Part shown: one piece after another, positions 14,001 to 26,523 of the stretch
Layout of the letters: each line of letters begins with the position of its first letter
Numbering within the stretch: position 1 is the first letter of the stretch
Assembly (NCBI GenBank): GCA_013396995.1
Contig: VWZP01010268.1
Location: 741,432-805,431 of the forward strand
Direction: 5' to 3'
Source of the DNA: Dicaeum eximium
Lineage: Eukaryota; Chordata; Aves; Passeriformes; Dicaeidae
DNA length: 64,000 nucleotides
Notes under the pieces: model-generated
What the model was told of the DNA's origin: nothing
The model's input: the letters and a program-made list of their open reading frames with translations, nothing else
Database searches by the model: none
Translations under genes and position numbers: made by a program

Positions 14001-14214
14001 ATTTGATATTAAGAAAAAATTTTTCATTGAAAGTATGGTCAAGCATTGGAATAGGCTGCCCAGAGAAGTAATGGAATCCTGCAAATATTAATAAGTGTGT
14101 AGATGTGGTGCCTGGGGACACAGTTCAGTGGTAAACCTGGCAGTGTTGGGTTAACAGTTGGACTCAATGATCTTTGAGGTTTTTTCCAACCTAAATTATT
14201 CTATGATTCTCTGA
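14001..14214 (+). mobile_element. CR1 3'-end fragment
   Basis: The sequence reads ATTGGAATAGGCTGCCCAGA, then GTTGGACTCAATGATCTTTG, then TTTTTTCCAACCTAAATTAT, and ends in CTATGATTCTCTGA. These are the ORF2 end and 3' untranslated region of CR1 with its terminal octamer-like repeat. The 5' part is missing and the copy is divergent. Confidence 0.92.
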
Positions 14215-14810
14215 AACTCACATAACAGTAACTGGAAGAAAGTAAACTTTTTATTTTTATGTTGTTTGTAAGTAAGGGTTTCTCTGTAATTTAACAGAGA
14301 AATACAGGTGAGAATTGTAAAGATCGTCAAAAGGCCCAACTCTTCTATTCACTGGGTGAACTGTGAGGCAAAATTTCTTGGAAATCTCTAGGAGAACAGA
14401 TTATAAATGAAGTTTAAAATATACACTGTAACCAGAATAGTACTTTTATTTTTATCCGGGTTGACAGGACACAGTCCTGTTTGATATTAACTTCCTTTTC
14501 TTCTGTGTCTTTTAGATCAGGGTGCATAAAGCTCAGCTTGTGGTAACCTACTGTAACTTAGTGCATCCATTCTTTCAAATTATTATATAGGTGTAAAATT
14601 TTGGCAGAAGAAAAATTATTTTTCTCAAAATACTGGCTATTTATCAAATACAAACAATTTGAAAACAACTTCACACTACTTGCGCCTCTGTTTCATTTAC
14701 TGCATCCAGTGAATGCAATCTGTTTTTGTTCAATTTTGATAGTCTTTTGGATTTTATCTAAACATAAACAAACCACTCAGGAAAATGAAAGCCTCAGTGC
14801 TTTCCTAGCC

Positions 14811-15029
14811 TTTTTTTTTTTTTTTTNNNNNNNNNNNNNNNNNNNNNNNNNNNNNNNNNNNNNNNNNNNNNNNNNNNNNNNNNNNNNNNNNNNNNNNNNN
14901 NNNNNNNNNNNNNNNNNNNNNNNNNNNNNNNNNNNNNNNNNNNNNNNNNNNNNNNNNNNNNNNNNNNNNNNNNNNNNNNNNNNNNNNNNNNNNNNNNNNN
15001 NNNNNNNNNNNNNNNNNNNNNNNNNNNNN
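14811..15029. other. Poly(T) run and assembly gap
   Basis: A run of 16 T at 14811-14826 leads directly into 203 N at 14827-15029. Assembly probably failed at a homopolymer or a repeat. The 151-residue open frame that appears to cross this region is an artefact of undefined bases. Confidence 0.98.
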
Positions 15030-18000
15030 TTAAGAGTTATATTATCAGTTCTGTAAAAGTTGACAATTACCCTTCTTCATTTTCTTTCAGCTTGCATTTG
15101 TCCGTGCATTCATGACTGAGGGGAATGCTATCCTTACTTGTTAGAACCCACCCTGGCCTGGTACATTATTTTCCCCTTATAAATGATTTTTCTTCATGTG
15201 TTGTAAGGTCCACAGGCACCTGCCATGGCTGACTGTCTTCCTGAGGCAGAGCTCTGGTTACACATTTGGGTAAGCTTGCTCCAGGGGTCATGTATAGTTT
15301 TGCACAGACAGCACTGCAGATAACTGCTATCTGGTTAGAGAACAAACTAGATAACTGGCTAGTCAGCCTGAACTTTTCACACACCATTACTACATGTGGA
15401 AAAGTCCATGATGTGTTTCTATGCAGTTCACAATCTTGTCCATAGGTTCTTCCTTTACCCTTACTCCCCTGGCAGGTTTTATCATTCCCTGAGGATGAAT
15501 TACAAAAGACTTCTTGTGATGTCAGTATGTGGATCATCTGGCTGCCAACCTGCAGGATGGATGCTCTAGCACAGTTTGGTACTTAATCCTCACTCAGGAG
15601 TTTCTGCAAAGTGGATCAAAGAAATACATACATTGCTATAGTTCTCAAAAAATCAAAAGGAGATTGGAGGAGAGGAAAATAAGAAATTACTTCAGGAGTC
15701 TAGACATTTTTATTAGAAATACACAACAAAACAGTGCATAGAAGGCTGTCACTATGATAAAATCAAATATGTTTGCTGTATGCAGGGCTGCTAGAAGAGG
15801 ATGTACCAGTTCAGGCACAACAGAACCTTCTGTCAATGCAATATATGTGATTTTCAACTCTGATGACTACCCTCTTATGTCCACTGCCACACTTAGAGGG
15901 TAGTGATATACTTTCAGTGTAAATATCTATATATACATCTTTATCAGCAAGAATAAAAAAATTTAAATTAATCCAACTGGACCTGAAATTTTCTTTCCCA
16001 ACACAGAAGAGGGTGTCACTCACTTTCACAACAACAATCACATCCCTGTTACGAGAGATACTTGAAATTTTCATGTACATAGATAAGACCTTTAATGGGA
16101 AAATCAAAATGTCAAGGAATTAAAATGTGTGTTTGTTTTCTGTGAGTACGTACAGCAAAGTTTGTAAAGAAATAAGGCCAAATCTTGGATTTATAAAAGG
16201 AAGGAGGAATCACTGAGTTAATTACATCTTCTGAGGCTGTCACATGCTGATGCTTCGTAGTTCTGTATTGGGGAGTTTGGTCACAAATATCCTTGAATTC
16301 CTGAATTACAAAGATTTTTTTTCTCTCATATTGGTATTCCAAATAGTAGGAGATGCATGTCAGCCTGAAAAACAGGCTAAGTATGAGCATACCTTTTGAA
16401 AGTCTGAATTCTCAGAAAGCTGAAAACTGGGTGTTTGGCTGTGTCTCACAGAGGCATAAGGAAGTGTAACTCTTCTTCTCCTCTCCTTTTCCTGATGAAA
16501 GGAAATCACATCCCCAGGATAACATGCTGTGCTGCTACAGAGACACTGGTAGCACTAGAAACTGTCAAAAATGGAAAACCTTGAAACTCTGAGTGAGGCT
16601 CTGAACTGCATGCACGTCTTCATGGAAAGTATTTTCTTCTATTTCATATTGACTTTTAAAATAGCAGAAAAGAATAACTGTAAAATATTTCAAAGACAAT
16701 TCTAAGAGTCGTGTAATTTCTTTGCTTTATTTTTCCTTTTTTTATTTTGCTGTTGTTTTGAGGTAAGTAGCTGGTACCAGCTCAACAGGAACACATGTAA
16801 TCCCTCAAGGTGGGGGCTGGTGTTTGAGAAAATGTACTCAGCATATGTATAAATAAAATGCAGTGCAACCCCATTAAGACTGGAGCCTGTCAGCCTCAGT
16901 CTGGAACAAAACCTTGTATATTACATCCTCAAGATTTAGGCACAGCATCAATTTTATGGGAATATACAGGACAGAACTGAGTCCCAAAGTATTTTTCTCA
17001 GAGTCTAGATTGCTTTTCACTTCAAACTTTTTAAACTTGTCCTTAATTCTAAACTGACTAAGGTGTCCAAGCTCAGGTAGGCCCTTTCTGGCAGGCTCAC
17101 CATCTGTCTTGGTGTCTTTTTGTGTATTTTTGATGCTTTGCATTGATTGTCTGTGCTGTTGTGTTTGATGGTGGAGGCCGTGCCTGGAGCTGCTGGTGCA
17201 AATGCAGAGCTCAAGAAACACCTTCACTACAGAGAGTGCAGCAGTGTATTTGCAAATCCAGCCTGTCTGGATGCCTGGAATAAACCTGCAGGCAGTGGCA
17301 ATGCCACTGTAATGTTGAGAAACTTGCGGTGAGCTTTGTTCTATTTGCTGATCAGGGCAAGCACAGAATTGCAGTTCTCTGTACTAGGGAAAGGTAATGA
17401 AGCAAAGAGCAAAATGAGAAACCTTGCAATAGCAGAAGAGTGACAGCAGTTGTTGGGAGATGGATGAGTGGGAAGATGCAATAACCCTTTTGACTTAGGC
17501 ACACAAGAAATTAGCAGCCTGGGAACACCAACTGTTGCCATCCCTGGAAAGTAAAAGGATATATATTTTTGCATTGCCTTGCAGTATGCCAGGCACAGCA
17601 CCAAGGTTAGTGATGAGGAACTAAATGACTGGGGCTGTGGACAGGAAGGGAAGTCACAGCTTCATTCCCACCATGCCTGCAGACTTTGTAGCCAGGCACT
17701 TCCTCTCTGCTTCAGATTGTCTGGGATAAACTCCAGAGCCTTGACTTAAAAGGACATTGTAAAGACATTGTAAAGAGTGTTGCAATGAGAGGATTCAGGT
17801 CAGTTACCTGATGAATTAATAGCCCCTAGATCCCACTGCTGTGCTTAGGGGTTTGTATCTGGTGGTGACACTGGAGATGGATGTAATCCTCTCTGCTCAG
17901 TTCCCTGCACAGGGCTGGGAGCAGATGGTAAGGTTTCAGGAGTTTTACTTCTGGTTCTGAACACTATTCTTAGCATTGATCTTGCCTTGCTAATTATTGG
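15030..18000. other. No gene recognised; several mid-length open frames on the minus strand
   Basis: Minus-strand open frames lie at 15166-15537 (123 codons), 15811-16107 (98), 16112-16390 (92) and 16874-17227 (117). They are in different frames and none shows a recognised domain or good flanking splice signals. A 12-base tandem duplication (GACATTGTAAA twice) is at about 17752-17776. I read these frames as chance. Confidence 0.5.
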
Positions 18001-18829
18001 TCAAAAGGCAGACAGCACCCTATCCAGATGGGTCCTAAAAATGTCCAGTGTTGGGGAATACACTCTTTCCCTGGGGAAATTATTCCAGTGGCTAATTGTT
18101 CTCATTGTGAAAAATTTTACTCTATCCAATAGGAACGTCCCCAGAAGTAACTCATACCCATGACCTCTCATCTTTTCTGTGTGAATCACTGCAAAAAAGG
18201 AGTCTCCCAAAAAGGAGTCTCCATCTTTTTTGTGGCCACCCTTTAAGCACTCAAACATAGTAATAAGGTCTTCCCTAAGCCTTCTTTTCCCCAGGCTGAG
18301 CAAACCCAGCTCTCAGCTTTTCCTCACACAGCAGGCTCCCCAGTTCTTTGATCATCTTTTTGGCCCTTCTCTGAACCCTGTCCAGCCTGTCTGCATCTTT
18401 TTTTTTTCTGTCCAGTAGGGACCAAAATGGAACACAATATTCCAGAGGTGGCATGACAAACACTGAGTAGAGTGGGATAGTGACTTCTTTAATGTCTGCT
18501 GGTGATGCCTTTTTTGTGGAACCCAAAATCCTCTGATCTTTCTTTGCCACAGCAGTACACTGTTCACTCCTGTTGAGCTTGTTGTGCACCAAAACCCCAG
18601 GTCCCTTTTCTACAGAGCTGCTCCCCAGGTGGGTAAATCCCAGCTTGTTCTGCACTCCCTGATTATGTTTGCCCCAGGGCAATGCCTTACATTTATCTTT
18701 GCTGAAATTAAACCACAAGCTGTTTTCGACTTCTTCACATAGAGTTCTAAATGGGCTCATCTCCATATAATTTGTTCCATTTCCAGAACTGCTGTAATGT
18801 GCCACCTGGGGTAGATCATAAAAAATCAA
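18001..18829 (-). pseudogene. CR1 ORF2 reverse-transcriptase C-terminal remnant
   Basis: Read on the minus strand, this is a CR1-clade pol remnant in two frames. The first frame (18829 to about 18290) has residues like NFSKDKCKALPWGKHN, then KGPGVLVHNKLNRSEQC, PLEYCVPFWS and DRVQRRAKKMIKEL. These are the region after the reverse-transcriptase catalytic core in CR1/L3-type elements. A frameshift near 18290-18303 moves to a second frame with SLGKRRLREDLI, a basic KKDGDSF segment, GYELLLGTFLLDRVKFFTMR and WNNFPRERV, ending at a TGA at 18001. A 15-base in-frame tandem duplication gives a repeated GDSF near 18190-18220. The element is 5'-truncated near 18830. Its usual CR1 3' terminus is not visible below 18001. 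It cannot encode an active protein. Confidence 0.93.
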
Positions 18830-21509
18830 CTTTTAAGCATGTCCTGTTCAGTAAATGGTGTTAATTCATAAAGTCAGAAAGCAAATTTTGGTTTCATTAC
18901 ATACTTTAAAATCAAGATCCATTGTCTTGATTTGCTTCTGACATGTACTGAGAATTGCTTCAACTTCTTATTTTAATGTTTAACAAAGATGCATACATTG
19001 GTTGCTGTCGGTTAATTATTTTCTTTTAGAGTAAAATAGACTTAATAATGCCTCTGATGAAAACAGACAGCCTTTGACATACGTTAGTCAGTACATCTGA
19101 AATAACTATTTTAAATTGGGAAAAAAAAAGCCTAAAGAATTTGAAGATTATCTTCAGCTTTTTGGTGTGATCCTCAGCAGTTCTCACATCTCCCATTTGA
19201 CAGCACTCGTATAAACAATGATGAATCTCTTAATTTTAGACCCATCAAGAAAGGTCTCCATTTTCTTAGTTTCCTTTTTCATTTTTCTTCATTCACCTCA
19301 AGAATAGCAGGAGAGTCTCTGATCTGGCATGGACACTCTTCCTGGCATTCTTTCAGGTAGGCTGATTGTCTCAGTGTGGCCAGGGCTGTGGATGCAGCTG
19401 TTTGGGAAGGAAAGCTTATGCAGGCACTAGCAATTTAGTCCCCTATTCTTGGAGAGGTTGCACAGATGCAGATTGTCAGTATTAGCTGAGCATCTGTCTT
19501 TGATGGAAATAAACATTGAACCCCAATGACAGTCACGTTCCTGAACACCTTTTGGATGACCTAATTCCTAATGACTCTTCTATTAGGTGGGTGAACTATT
19601 CTGCCTTATCTCCCTGCATTGATGTGCACAAGATGTGTACCAGACCTTTGTGAGGAGATATTTTTCAAAAATAGGGTCAGAGGTCTAATAGACAGCCATT
19701 TCAACACAGTGTTACTGTTTTTACTGTATCTGAAGATGAATAATGGCATAATAAAGTATGTTAGCACTGAAAGACTGAGACTGCAGTCATAGGAAATGTT
19801 TATGCTCTTATTATCATTTTTCTTAGATAATTCCACAATTGTTCTCTGAAATACTCTCTAGAACTTCAGTTTGATCTTATTTATACAAATCTGGTCTTAC
19901 TCATCATTACCAAATATATTTTCTGTCCTCTGCAAACCCTGTGATGGCCTCCACAGTAATGCAAACATCTCCACTGCAATTACTCAAATCCTATTACACC
20001 TATGGTAAAGAAAATATTTTCTGTGTTTAGTTGTTAGTCTTAAAATTGTTACAGCTGTGTCACTCTGCTTCTGAAGACAGGAGAAGTGCCTAACATTAGA
20101 AACAAAGCAGTGTTAATTTATCATGAAGTACAGTAGTACTTACTAGTACTCTCCTTGGTATTTATTAGTACTTGCCTTGAGTTGGAGATAGATTTGTGGG
20201 TGAAGATCTGCCCTTAAGCTGACATGCCTTGCTGGTTAATACTGCAGTACACCTTGGGGGATATCTCCACTGTAGTCTCTGTTGTGTGCTCAGCAGCTCC
20301 ACTTATTCACCAGATCAGTGTCATCTAGCAGGCTCATGACCTTGTCATGACAGGGAAAATATTCTGAGCATTCACTTCTTTTCACCCTACCTTTGTTCCA
20401 TGAAAGTGGGAAGTGGGAAATGTGTCAAGAAAAGAACAAGTTGACACCAAGTTTTTAAAATAAAATCAAGTAACAGAATTTTCTTGAGATTTTGACAAAT
20501 CTGCCAGCCTTGCATAAAACTGTCAGTTTCTTAGAGTCTTCCTCAGTAATGATACTAGATGAATAAAATGAGAATAAATCACAGAGCCTTAGCAAACCAA
20601 CCAGGCATTAGTCAGTAAGGAATTTAGATTTTTGCTTTAGCAATGAAGGTTTGGCTGTCAAAAGACCCTTCTCTCTTTTGTCAAAACTTGTGAGTATTCA
20701 ATTGACTGAAGATAACTGAAATAAGTCATTGACCATTGTCACTGAAAAGCCGTGCTCCAATACCTCGACACACTGAATGCTGAGTACCACTGATATTTGT
20801 GAGAATAAAATACCTGGAAAAATCCTCTTTAAAAATACATCAATTCTTTTACCTTTACTGTTAAAAAGATTAGCATGATATAGGACATCTCACTAGAGAT
20901 ATATTCCATATCACTGGCAAGTTATTTGCACCTACTTTAGAATAGCTGGGGACAATTAGGTCTCCTTGTTATAAATGAAGTCAGGCCGACTGATGGTCAC
21001 TAGTCCACGTACAGGTCAGACCACTCTACTGGTACTGTTTACAAAGGGGAACACTTGTCTTAATCTTGGCAGAAATTTGTGGCTTTGCAAAGATCCATTT
21101 TTAGAAATAGCTTTGATTGCTCTTCTTGATACTTAGCAACAGGAAAGCGACACAGTTGCAGCCACTGGAAGGTTTCTGATAAAGGACTTTCTGACAAAAA
21201 GCAACAAGAGTATCCAACAGCTCAGACAGCGACAATTCAATGCTTGTCAACAGCCTCCTGCAGAGCAGAAACTAAGGTGAACCCAGGAGAAATTAGACAC
21301 CTTGACAGGTGATGTAAGTGCCACGGCAATTTCACTGGCAGCAAACCTCCTAATCCTCAGTTGGATTTGGGAAGGGATTTCCTAAAGGCTGTCCCCTCCA
21401 CATCTGCTCCAGCACAAAGCCACAGAGCAGCCTTTAAATTCTGAAGAGAAGCACACCACCGACTGCTGAGGCATAGCAAGCAGCACAGTGGGTGCTATTG
21501 CATGAGAGA
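18830..21509. other. No gene recognised
   Basis: About 2.7 kb of AT-leaning DNA with only short open frames. Local direct repeats occur, such as TAGTACT near 20140-20175. No transposon or RNA signature was recognised. Confidence 0.6.
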
Positions 21510-23277
21510 CGTGATTTCACTTCAGAGAAGGCAAGTTAAAAACACCTAGGGGTGGCCACCCAGCTCTTCTCACAGGTGGCCAGTTGGATAGCCAAACTGC
21601 TGAAACAACCAGCTGGAGAGCACAGCATACCCAGCCAGCATCCCATGGGATGTACTGTCTGGTCCTTCTTAAGGACAGGGTTTGCTTCTTCTGGGGCAGA
21701 TTGTTGCTTTCAACAACTTTTAACCCACTGGCATCCTCCAAACCAGAAGTAACCCTTAGACGTGGTAGCATTGGCCAAATCTAGGAACAAATCCGGATGC
21801 ATCTGACACGTGGAAGCACCCCCAAACCTGGCAGCATGTACCTGACACCCACAACAACACCTACAAACCCTGAAGTTCACCCCAAAGTGGCAGCAACCAC
21901 CACACCCTGGCACATCCCTAAAACATGTTAGCAACCTCCAAACCCGCAAATACACCCAAACCCAGGGACAGATCTTAAATCTGCAACAGCACCACAGGTT
22001 CAGAGAGCCACCTAGATACACTCCTGAACTGGGCACCTTTCCTGAGGCCAGGCAGCACCCCCAAAAACTGGCAGCACTGCATGGCCGCAGCAGGCACAGC
22101 AATCCAAGCCCAGTGGGCTGTTGCCATGCCAAGGCATCTGGGGCAGCCACTAGGCCAGGACAGGAATGAAGGCTGAGCAGGAAGCCTGGATTGGCCCAAG
22201 TCTGGTGGCAACCTCACCACTGGGCTGGCTGTGCTCTTGTCACTCCTGGGGATATTCCAGGGCACTGAGGCCCAGCCAGGCATCCTGGGCAAGGCACAGA
22301 CCACAGGTGCAGATGGAGCTCATGCACGTGAATATCCCCTGGGGGCAAGGGTCTGCTCCAGAGGGATATGGACCAGCCATTCAGGGCTAACAAGGCTTGA
22401 AGCACACAGCCACGGCTCTGGGCAGCCAGGCAAGGCCAGTCTGTAGGGAGGAAGGTCTGAGGAAGATGCTGCCAACCCTGGCGAAGAAGACGAGACCCCA
22501 GTCCATCCCCTAACACTGCTCTTGAGAGAGGCAGAGGATAATGGCTGGCAAATAAGTGTGGGATCTCCCAGTGCAGATGAGCAGACCACTTTTTTGTGAC
22601 AGGTGAAGAGGGTCAGCCAGCTCTTGGAGCTGGCACACAGCTGGTCCTGCAGTGGTTTTCAGGCCAACTTTAGAGCTTTTTTAGCTCACCATGACTGCCA
22701 AAAGGTGTGGCATGTCCTAATTGGCCTAGTCTGAGAGTGGCTGTCACTCTTGGCTGCCACAGTGGTGTGGGGGAGCCCTCATGCTGCCTTACTGAAGCTG
22801 CTGGTTTCAGCACTCTGCTGGCAGAGTCAACCAGTGACGTTTTTCAGGCTGGATGTGTGAGTTTTGTGTCCACTGCATTTCCTTAAGCAGTTTTAGATCC
22901 GGTCTGCCCTGGGGGGCTAGAGAGACTGTTGCTACCCTGATGCCACCTGGCTGGCAGTGCTGGGGATCACAACATCCAAAGTGTCACTGGGGGCTGCAAG
23001 GAGAGGCAGGATGGACAGCAGGATGGCCACCCAGCCCTCAGGCAGGAGAAGTCATTGTAGTACTCACAACTCTCCTGGAGCCAAGCCCTAAGGCTCTGCT
23101 GACAGCCCCAGTCTGGTCCCTGGCCCCAGCACAAGACACCCAGGTGCTCTGCCGCTTACCAGTGCCCAAGGGTACAGCTGCCACACTCAAGGGGTTTTGT
23201 GCTGCTCCTCAAAGAGAAGCAGTTTTGCTTTGGGCCAACAGGACCAGAACAGAGACTGTCTCCTGCGCTGGGAATTG
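21510..23277. other. GC-richer block with no recognised gene
   Basis: G+C rises visibly here compared with both flanks, but CpG remains rare, so this is not a CpG island. Open frames of up to 146 codons occur on both strands and overlap one another, as expected where stop codons are rare. They are rich in Trp, Cys, Gly and Pro and contain no recognised domain. The right edge coincides with a CR1 3' end, so the block may be an inserted or repeat-derived segment. Confidence 0.5.
21725..22080 (-). repeat. Degenerate minisatellite
   Basis: On the minus strand, a core like GCTGCCAGTTTGGGGGTG recurs with a spacing of about 35-42 bases. Examples read TGCTGCCAGGTTTGGGGGTG, TTGCTGCCACTTTGGGGTG, a weaker TTGCTAACATGTTTTAGGG copy and TGCTGCCAGTTTTTGGGGG. 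The plus strand is correspondingly C/A-rich and poor in T. Copies are diverged and unit length varies, so this is an old tandem repeat. Confidence 0.55.
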
Positions 23278-23535
23278 GTGAGGCTGTGTCTTGAGCCCTG
23301 TGTCCAGTTCTAGGCCCTCAAGACAAGAAAAACATTGAGGTGCTGGAGCATGTCCAGAGAAGGGCAATGGAGCTGGGGAAGGGTCTGGAGCACAAGTCTG
23401 ATGAACATTGAGGGGGTTCAGCCTTAAGAAAAGGATGCTTGAGGAGACCTTCTCACCCTCTAAACTGGGTTAGCACTTGGACTCAGGATCTTCAGGGCCT
23501 TTTCCAACCTCTTTGATCCTATGATATCTATGAAT
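23278..23535 (+). mobile_element. Internally deleted CR1 fragment
   Basis: It begins with CR1 pol-end text (GTGTCCAGTTCTAGGCCCTC, then GAGGTGCTGGAGCATGTCCA, then GAAGGGTCTGGAGCACAAGT). After GAGACCTTCTCACCCTCT it jumps straight to the 3' end (GCACTTGGACTCAGGATCTT, CCTTTTCCAACCTCTTTGAT, CCTATGATATCTATGA). The central part of the usual 3' end is missing, so there is an internal deletion as well as 5' truncation. Confidence 0.92.
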
Positions 23536-26523
23536 TTTGTCATGATTATTATGAATAGCAGCATTAGTAGTGTTTGGTGATGTTTCTCTCACTAGAAATC
23601 TTCCCTTCTTGCTTTGGGTAGGTGTATTTTGCTTGTTACCCATTTCTCCCCTGCTTTTAGTCCATCATCTAATAGTTTACTGTTGCTAATATTTTTTTTA
23701 AGTTAGTATTTTATCAAAAAGTTGGAAGAGAGGATGTATATAGATACTAAAGGATTAGAGATATTAAACCCTCTGCAAGAGAGAAAACTGACAGACTGAT
23801 GGGTTTATAAACTGAAAAAAAGAATAGTAGTGCCTTTTGTGGCATTTTGAGAAAGACAGCTGAATTCCTTTGGGTGTTGTTATTGCAACTAAGTACTTCA
23901 CTGCACTAGAAGAGGACATGCATATGCAAATCTTGCTGAGGACTTTCAAAGTGATCACGCCATTAGGGTATGGTGGAACGGTGTTGAACACGGTGCCTAA
24001 ACGAAGGTATTCACAGTGTCTGCTCACTCCTCAGCTTTTCTCCCCAGTTTGTAGCTCTCAGCAGAGTTCCCTGAACACATGAATGGTTGCAGGGAAAGAC
24101 TGATTCAATAATCTATCTTCAATCCCAATTTTGAGCTTAACTGGGCAAGCTGATCTTACACTTGAAGTCTTACAAGCCTCTTCAAGGGTCGTTCCTTAGA
24201 TACATGAATTCTCATCTCAGTGAGTTATTTTGTCTTCAATTTGATTTTCTGCAATTATGTCTTCTGTGATTTGGGTCCTATGGCTAGCTTATATTAATAT
24301 CTGAAGATTCCTGGAGATACCTCCTCTTATATTCTAACCTGGAAAAAATATGTACAACATAGACTGGATTTAGGAGTCAGGATGAGAGGTAAAGTCATTG
24401 AACAGGGTGTTACTGAAGAATAAAACACTGTGGGCAGTCTTCTGTCTGTGGAATATCTGCTTCAAGTGTATTTGCTTACCTCAAAGCAGTCTCCACCTTG
24501 CCTTGTATTCTTACAAAAAGCCATAAGGCCTCCTACTGACAACTCCCTTAACTAGTTAGTACAAATTAGTTTCTTTCTTTTCTGTTTAAAAATTGTAAAG
24601 ATCCTGACTAGTGTTGCTAGTGCCTTACATGCAAAAACAGCCTGAGCAAACACAGTAATCCAGAAAACTGAATCAGAGCTTGGTCCTATCTCTCATGTGG
24701 CTTGAATAAGTACATCCTAACACATCCAGTTAGTATCCAGGAATTATTCACAATTTTTACTGAATTGTGTGTACAGTTCCAGAAGTCAAGGGGGAACCTT
24801 AAAAATTTTAGTCAGAAAATAAATAGATTTTTTAAGGATTTGAATATTTTGCCATTATCCAAGTGGCTGTTACAGTAACTTGAACTAAGTGGGAAGTTTT
24901 CCCACTTTTTGCGCAGAAAATTAGGAGGGATATAGGAAAATATGTGAGCTTTTTTACTAACATAGGTTTCATTTTCGGGCTAGCATGTAGAGTTTTAGTT
25001 CAAATATAATTTCAAATGTGCATGACCTAATATAATACTAGAATTCTCCCCCCTATATTGTCCCTCCCTCCTTTCACTGTATTAGATATTCCTTTATGGG
25101 ATCATTGTTTTATTTCAGAGAAATGCATGACTTCATATATTCCATGTCAGTGACACCCATCCCAGAAGCATGCAAGCTGCACTTTTGTTTTATTAATTAA
25201 CACAGTATTAGTAAAATACTCTGAAGATGGTAAGCATCCTTACCATGGTAATGTAATTACTGCTTTTCACACCAACTATGTTCCTAAACAAAGTAATATG
25301 GATATGAATGGTCCAAGATGATAGGCTGGGGTCTTACAACATGTTCATGGCTTGGAAATCTTGAGTTACAAATGCATCATCAGTTTGCAGTTTAAAACAG
25401 AGCTTACAGGGCCAAGTGCACCATAAAAATACAAGCATGAGAACATTCTGATGGAGTTAAGGAAATTGTGTGTATGCATATGCAAGAATAACAGCATACT
25501 GCACAATAGGGCAGAAAGGATTAAATTGGGAAGACTGGGCTGCATTTTCATATTTTTGCAACAATTAATTTTTATGGGTTCTCTCCATCTAAGACCATCT
25601 GTCCCACATCTCTCTCTTGCCTTCTGTCACTTCCTTCCTATGCATTTTTGTCTGTACATTGCTCCATGACAAAATGCTGCTGGTCAAATACTGCAAAGTT
25701 ATAGCCTCACAACTTTACAGGCAGCCCTGACAGGGCCTGCAATAAGGTAAGAATTCCTGAACTTGAGTGATGACAGAATGATTTTTACAGACCAGGTTAA
25801 AGAGTCTAGGCACATCCAGAAAGGTACTGCACAGCTAGTATTTCAAATAGGTGCCTGGTGTCTTTGAATCTAAGCTTATTAATGTACAAATATATCTAGG
25901 TTTCTCTGAGAAAGCAATAAGTAGAATTATACTTTACCATGGGTTTGCTGGCTGTGAGCCAAACCAAGGAAGCAGAGACAGGCAGTGAGGCATGTATATT
26001 CATACCCCCCTGCACTGACCTCAGAGTTTACCCCAGCTTCGCATAATTTCTTCTTGATACAGCAAACTATTTTTTACACTGTTATGGTGTGTCACCCCTG
26101 AAGCTCAATCCTAAATCCAAATAGTTAATTATATGAAAAGGCCTATTAACTTGAGTAAGAGGACTACCCATGCACAGAAATCCGTGCAGTACTGGGCCAG
26201 GTGCTAAAAAAGGAAAGCTGATGATGTTGTTTTGAGAGGCCAAGACTATAAAAGGTCTCCATATAAGCTTAAATTAATTCTCACAGACTAGGAGTTTGAA
26301 TTTCTGTGTTAGTGATAAGTCTCTCACCTTTATAGTCGATCATTTATATTCATTGGGTGCAACAAACTGGAATCTGTCCAGAGAGTGGAATTCTGTCTTT
26401 TCATTGTGAAAAGATTCCTGTTTTCAGTGAAACTCTCCCTCATTTCCCTCTTTCACCAGTATGATATTGCTTATTTACAAAGATTGCAAGTTCTAATGAA
26501 CATTATCTTTTGTTCTGTCTCAG
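23536..26523. other. No gene recognised; minor inverted repeat
   Basis: No credible exon or repeat family was recognised. A perfect 9-base-arm stem-loop (AAGTGGGAA, loop GTT, TTCCCACTT) sits at 24887-24907, which is within chance expectation for a window of this size. Confidence 0.55.

Noticed and set aside
14601..15056. 151-residue open frame
   Set aside because: It is open only because it crosses 203 undefined bases.
15166..16390. Successive minus-strand open frames as a possible decayed viral or transposon gene
   Set aside because: The frames (123, 98 and 92 codons) show no reverse transcriptase, protease, envelope or transposase motif that I can recognise.
16874..17227. 117-codon minus-strand frame with a Lys-rich middle
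   Set aside because: No domain or good acceptor was found. A GTGAGC donor-like site inside does not pair with a plausible acceptor.
21710..22150. 146-codon minus-strand open frame
   Set aside because: It runs through the degenerate minisatellite. The Gly/Cys/Val pattern is the translated repeat, not a protein domain.
22853..23281. 142-codon plus-strand open frame
   Set aside because: It lies in GC-rich DNA where stops are rare, overlaps the CR1 junction, is Trp/Pro-rich and has no recognised domain or splice context.
24887..24907. Perfect 9-base hairpin
   Set aside because: Hairpins of this size are expected several times in 64 kb. It is isolated.
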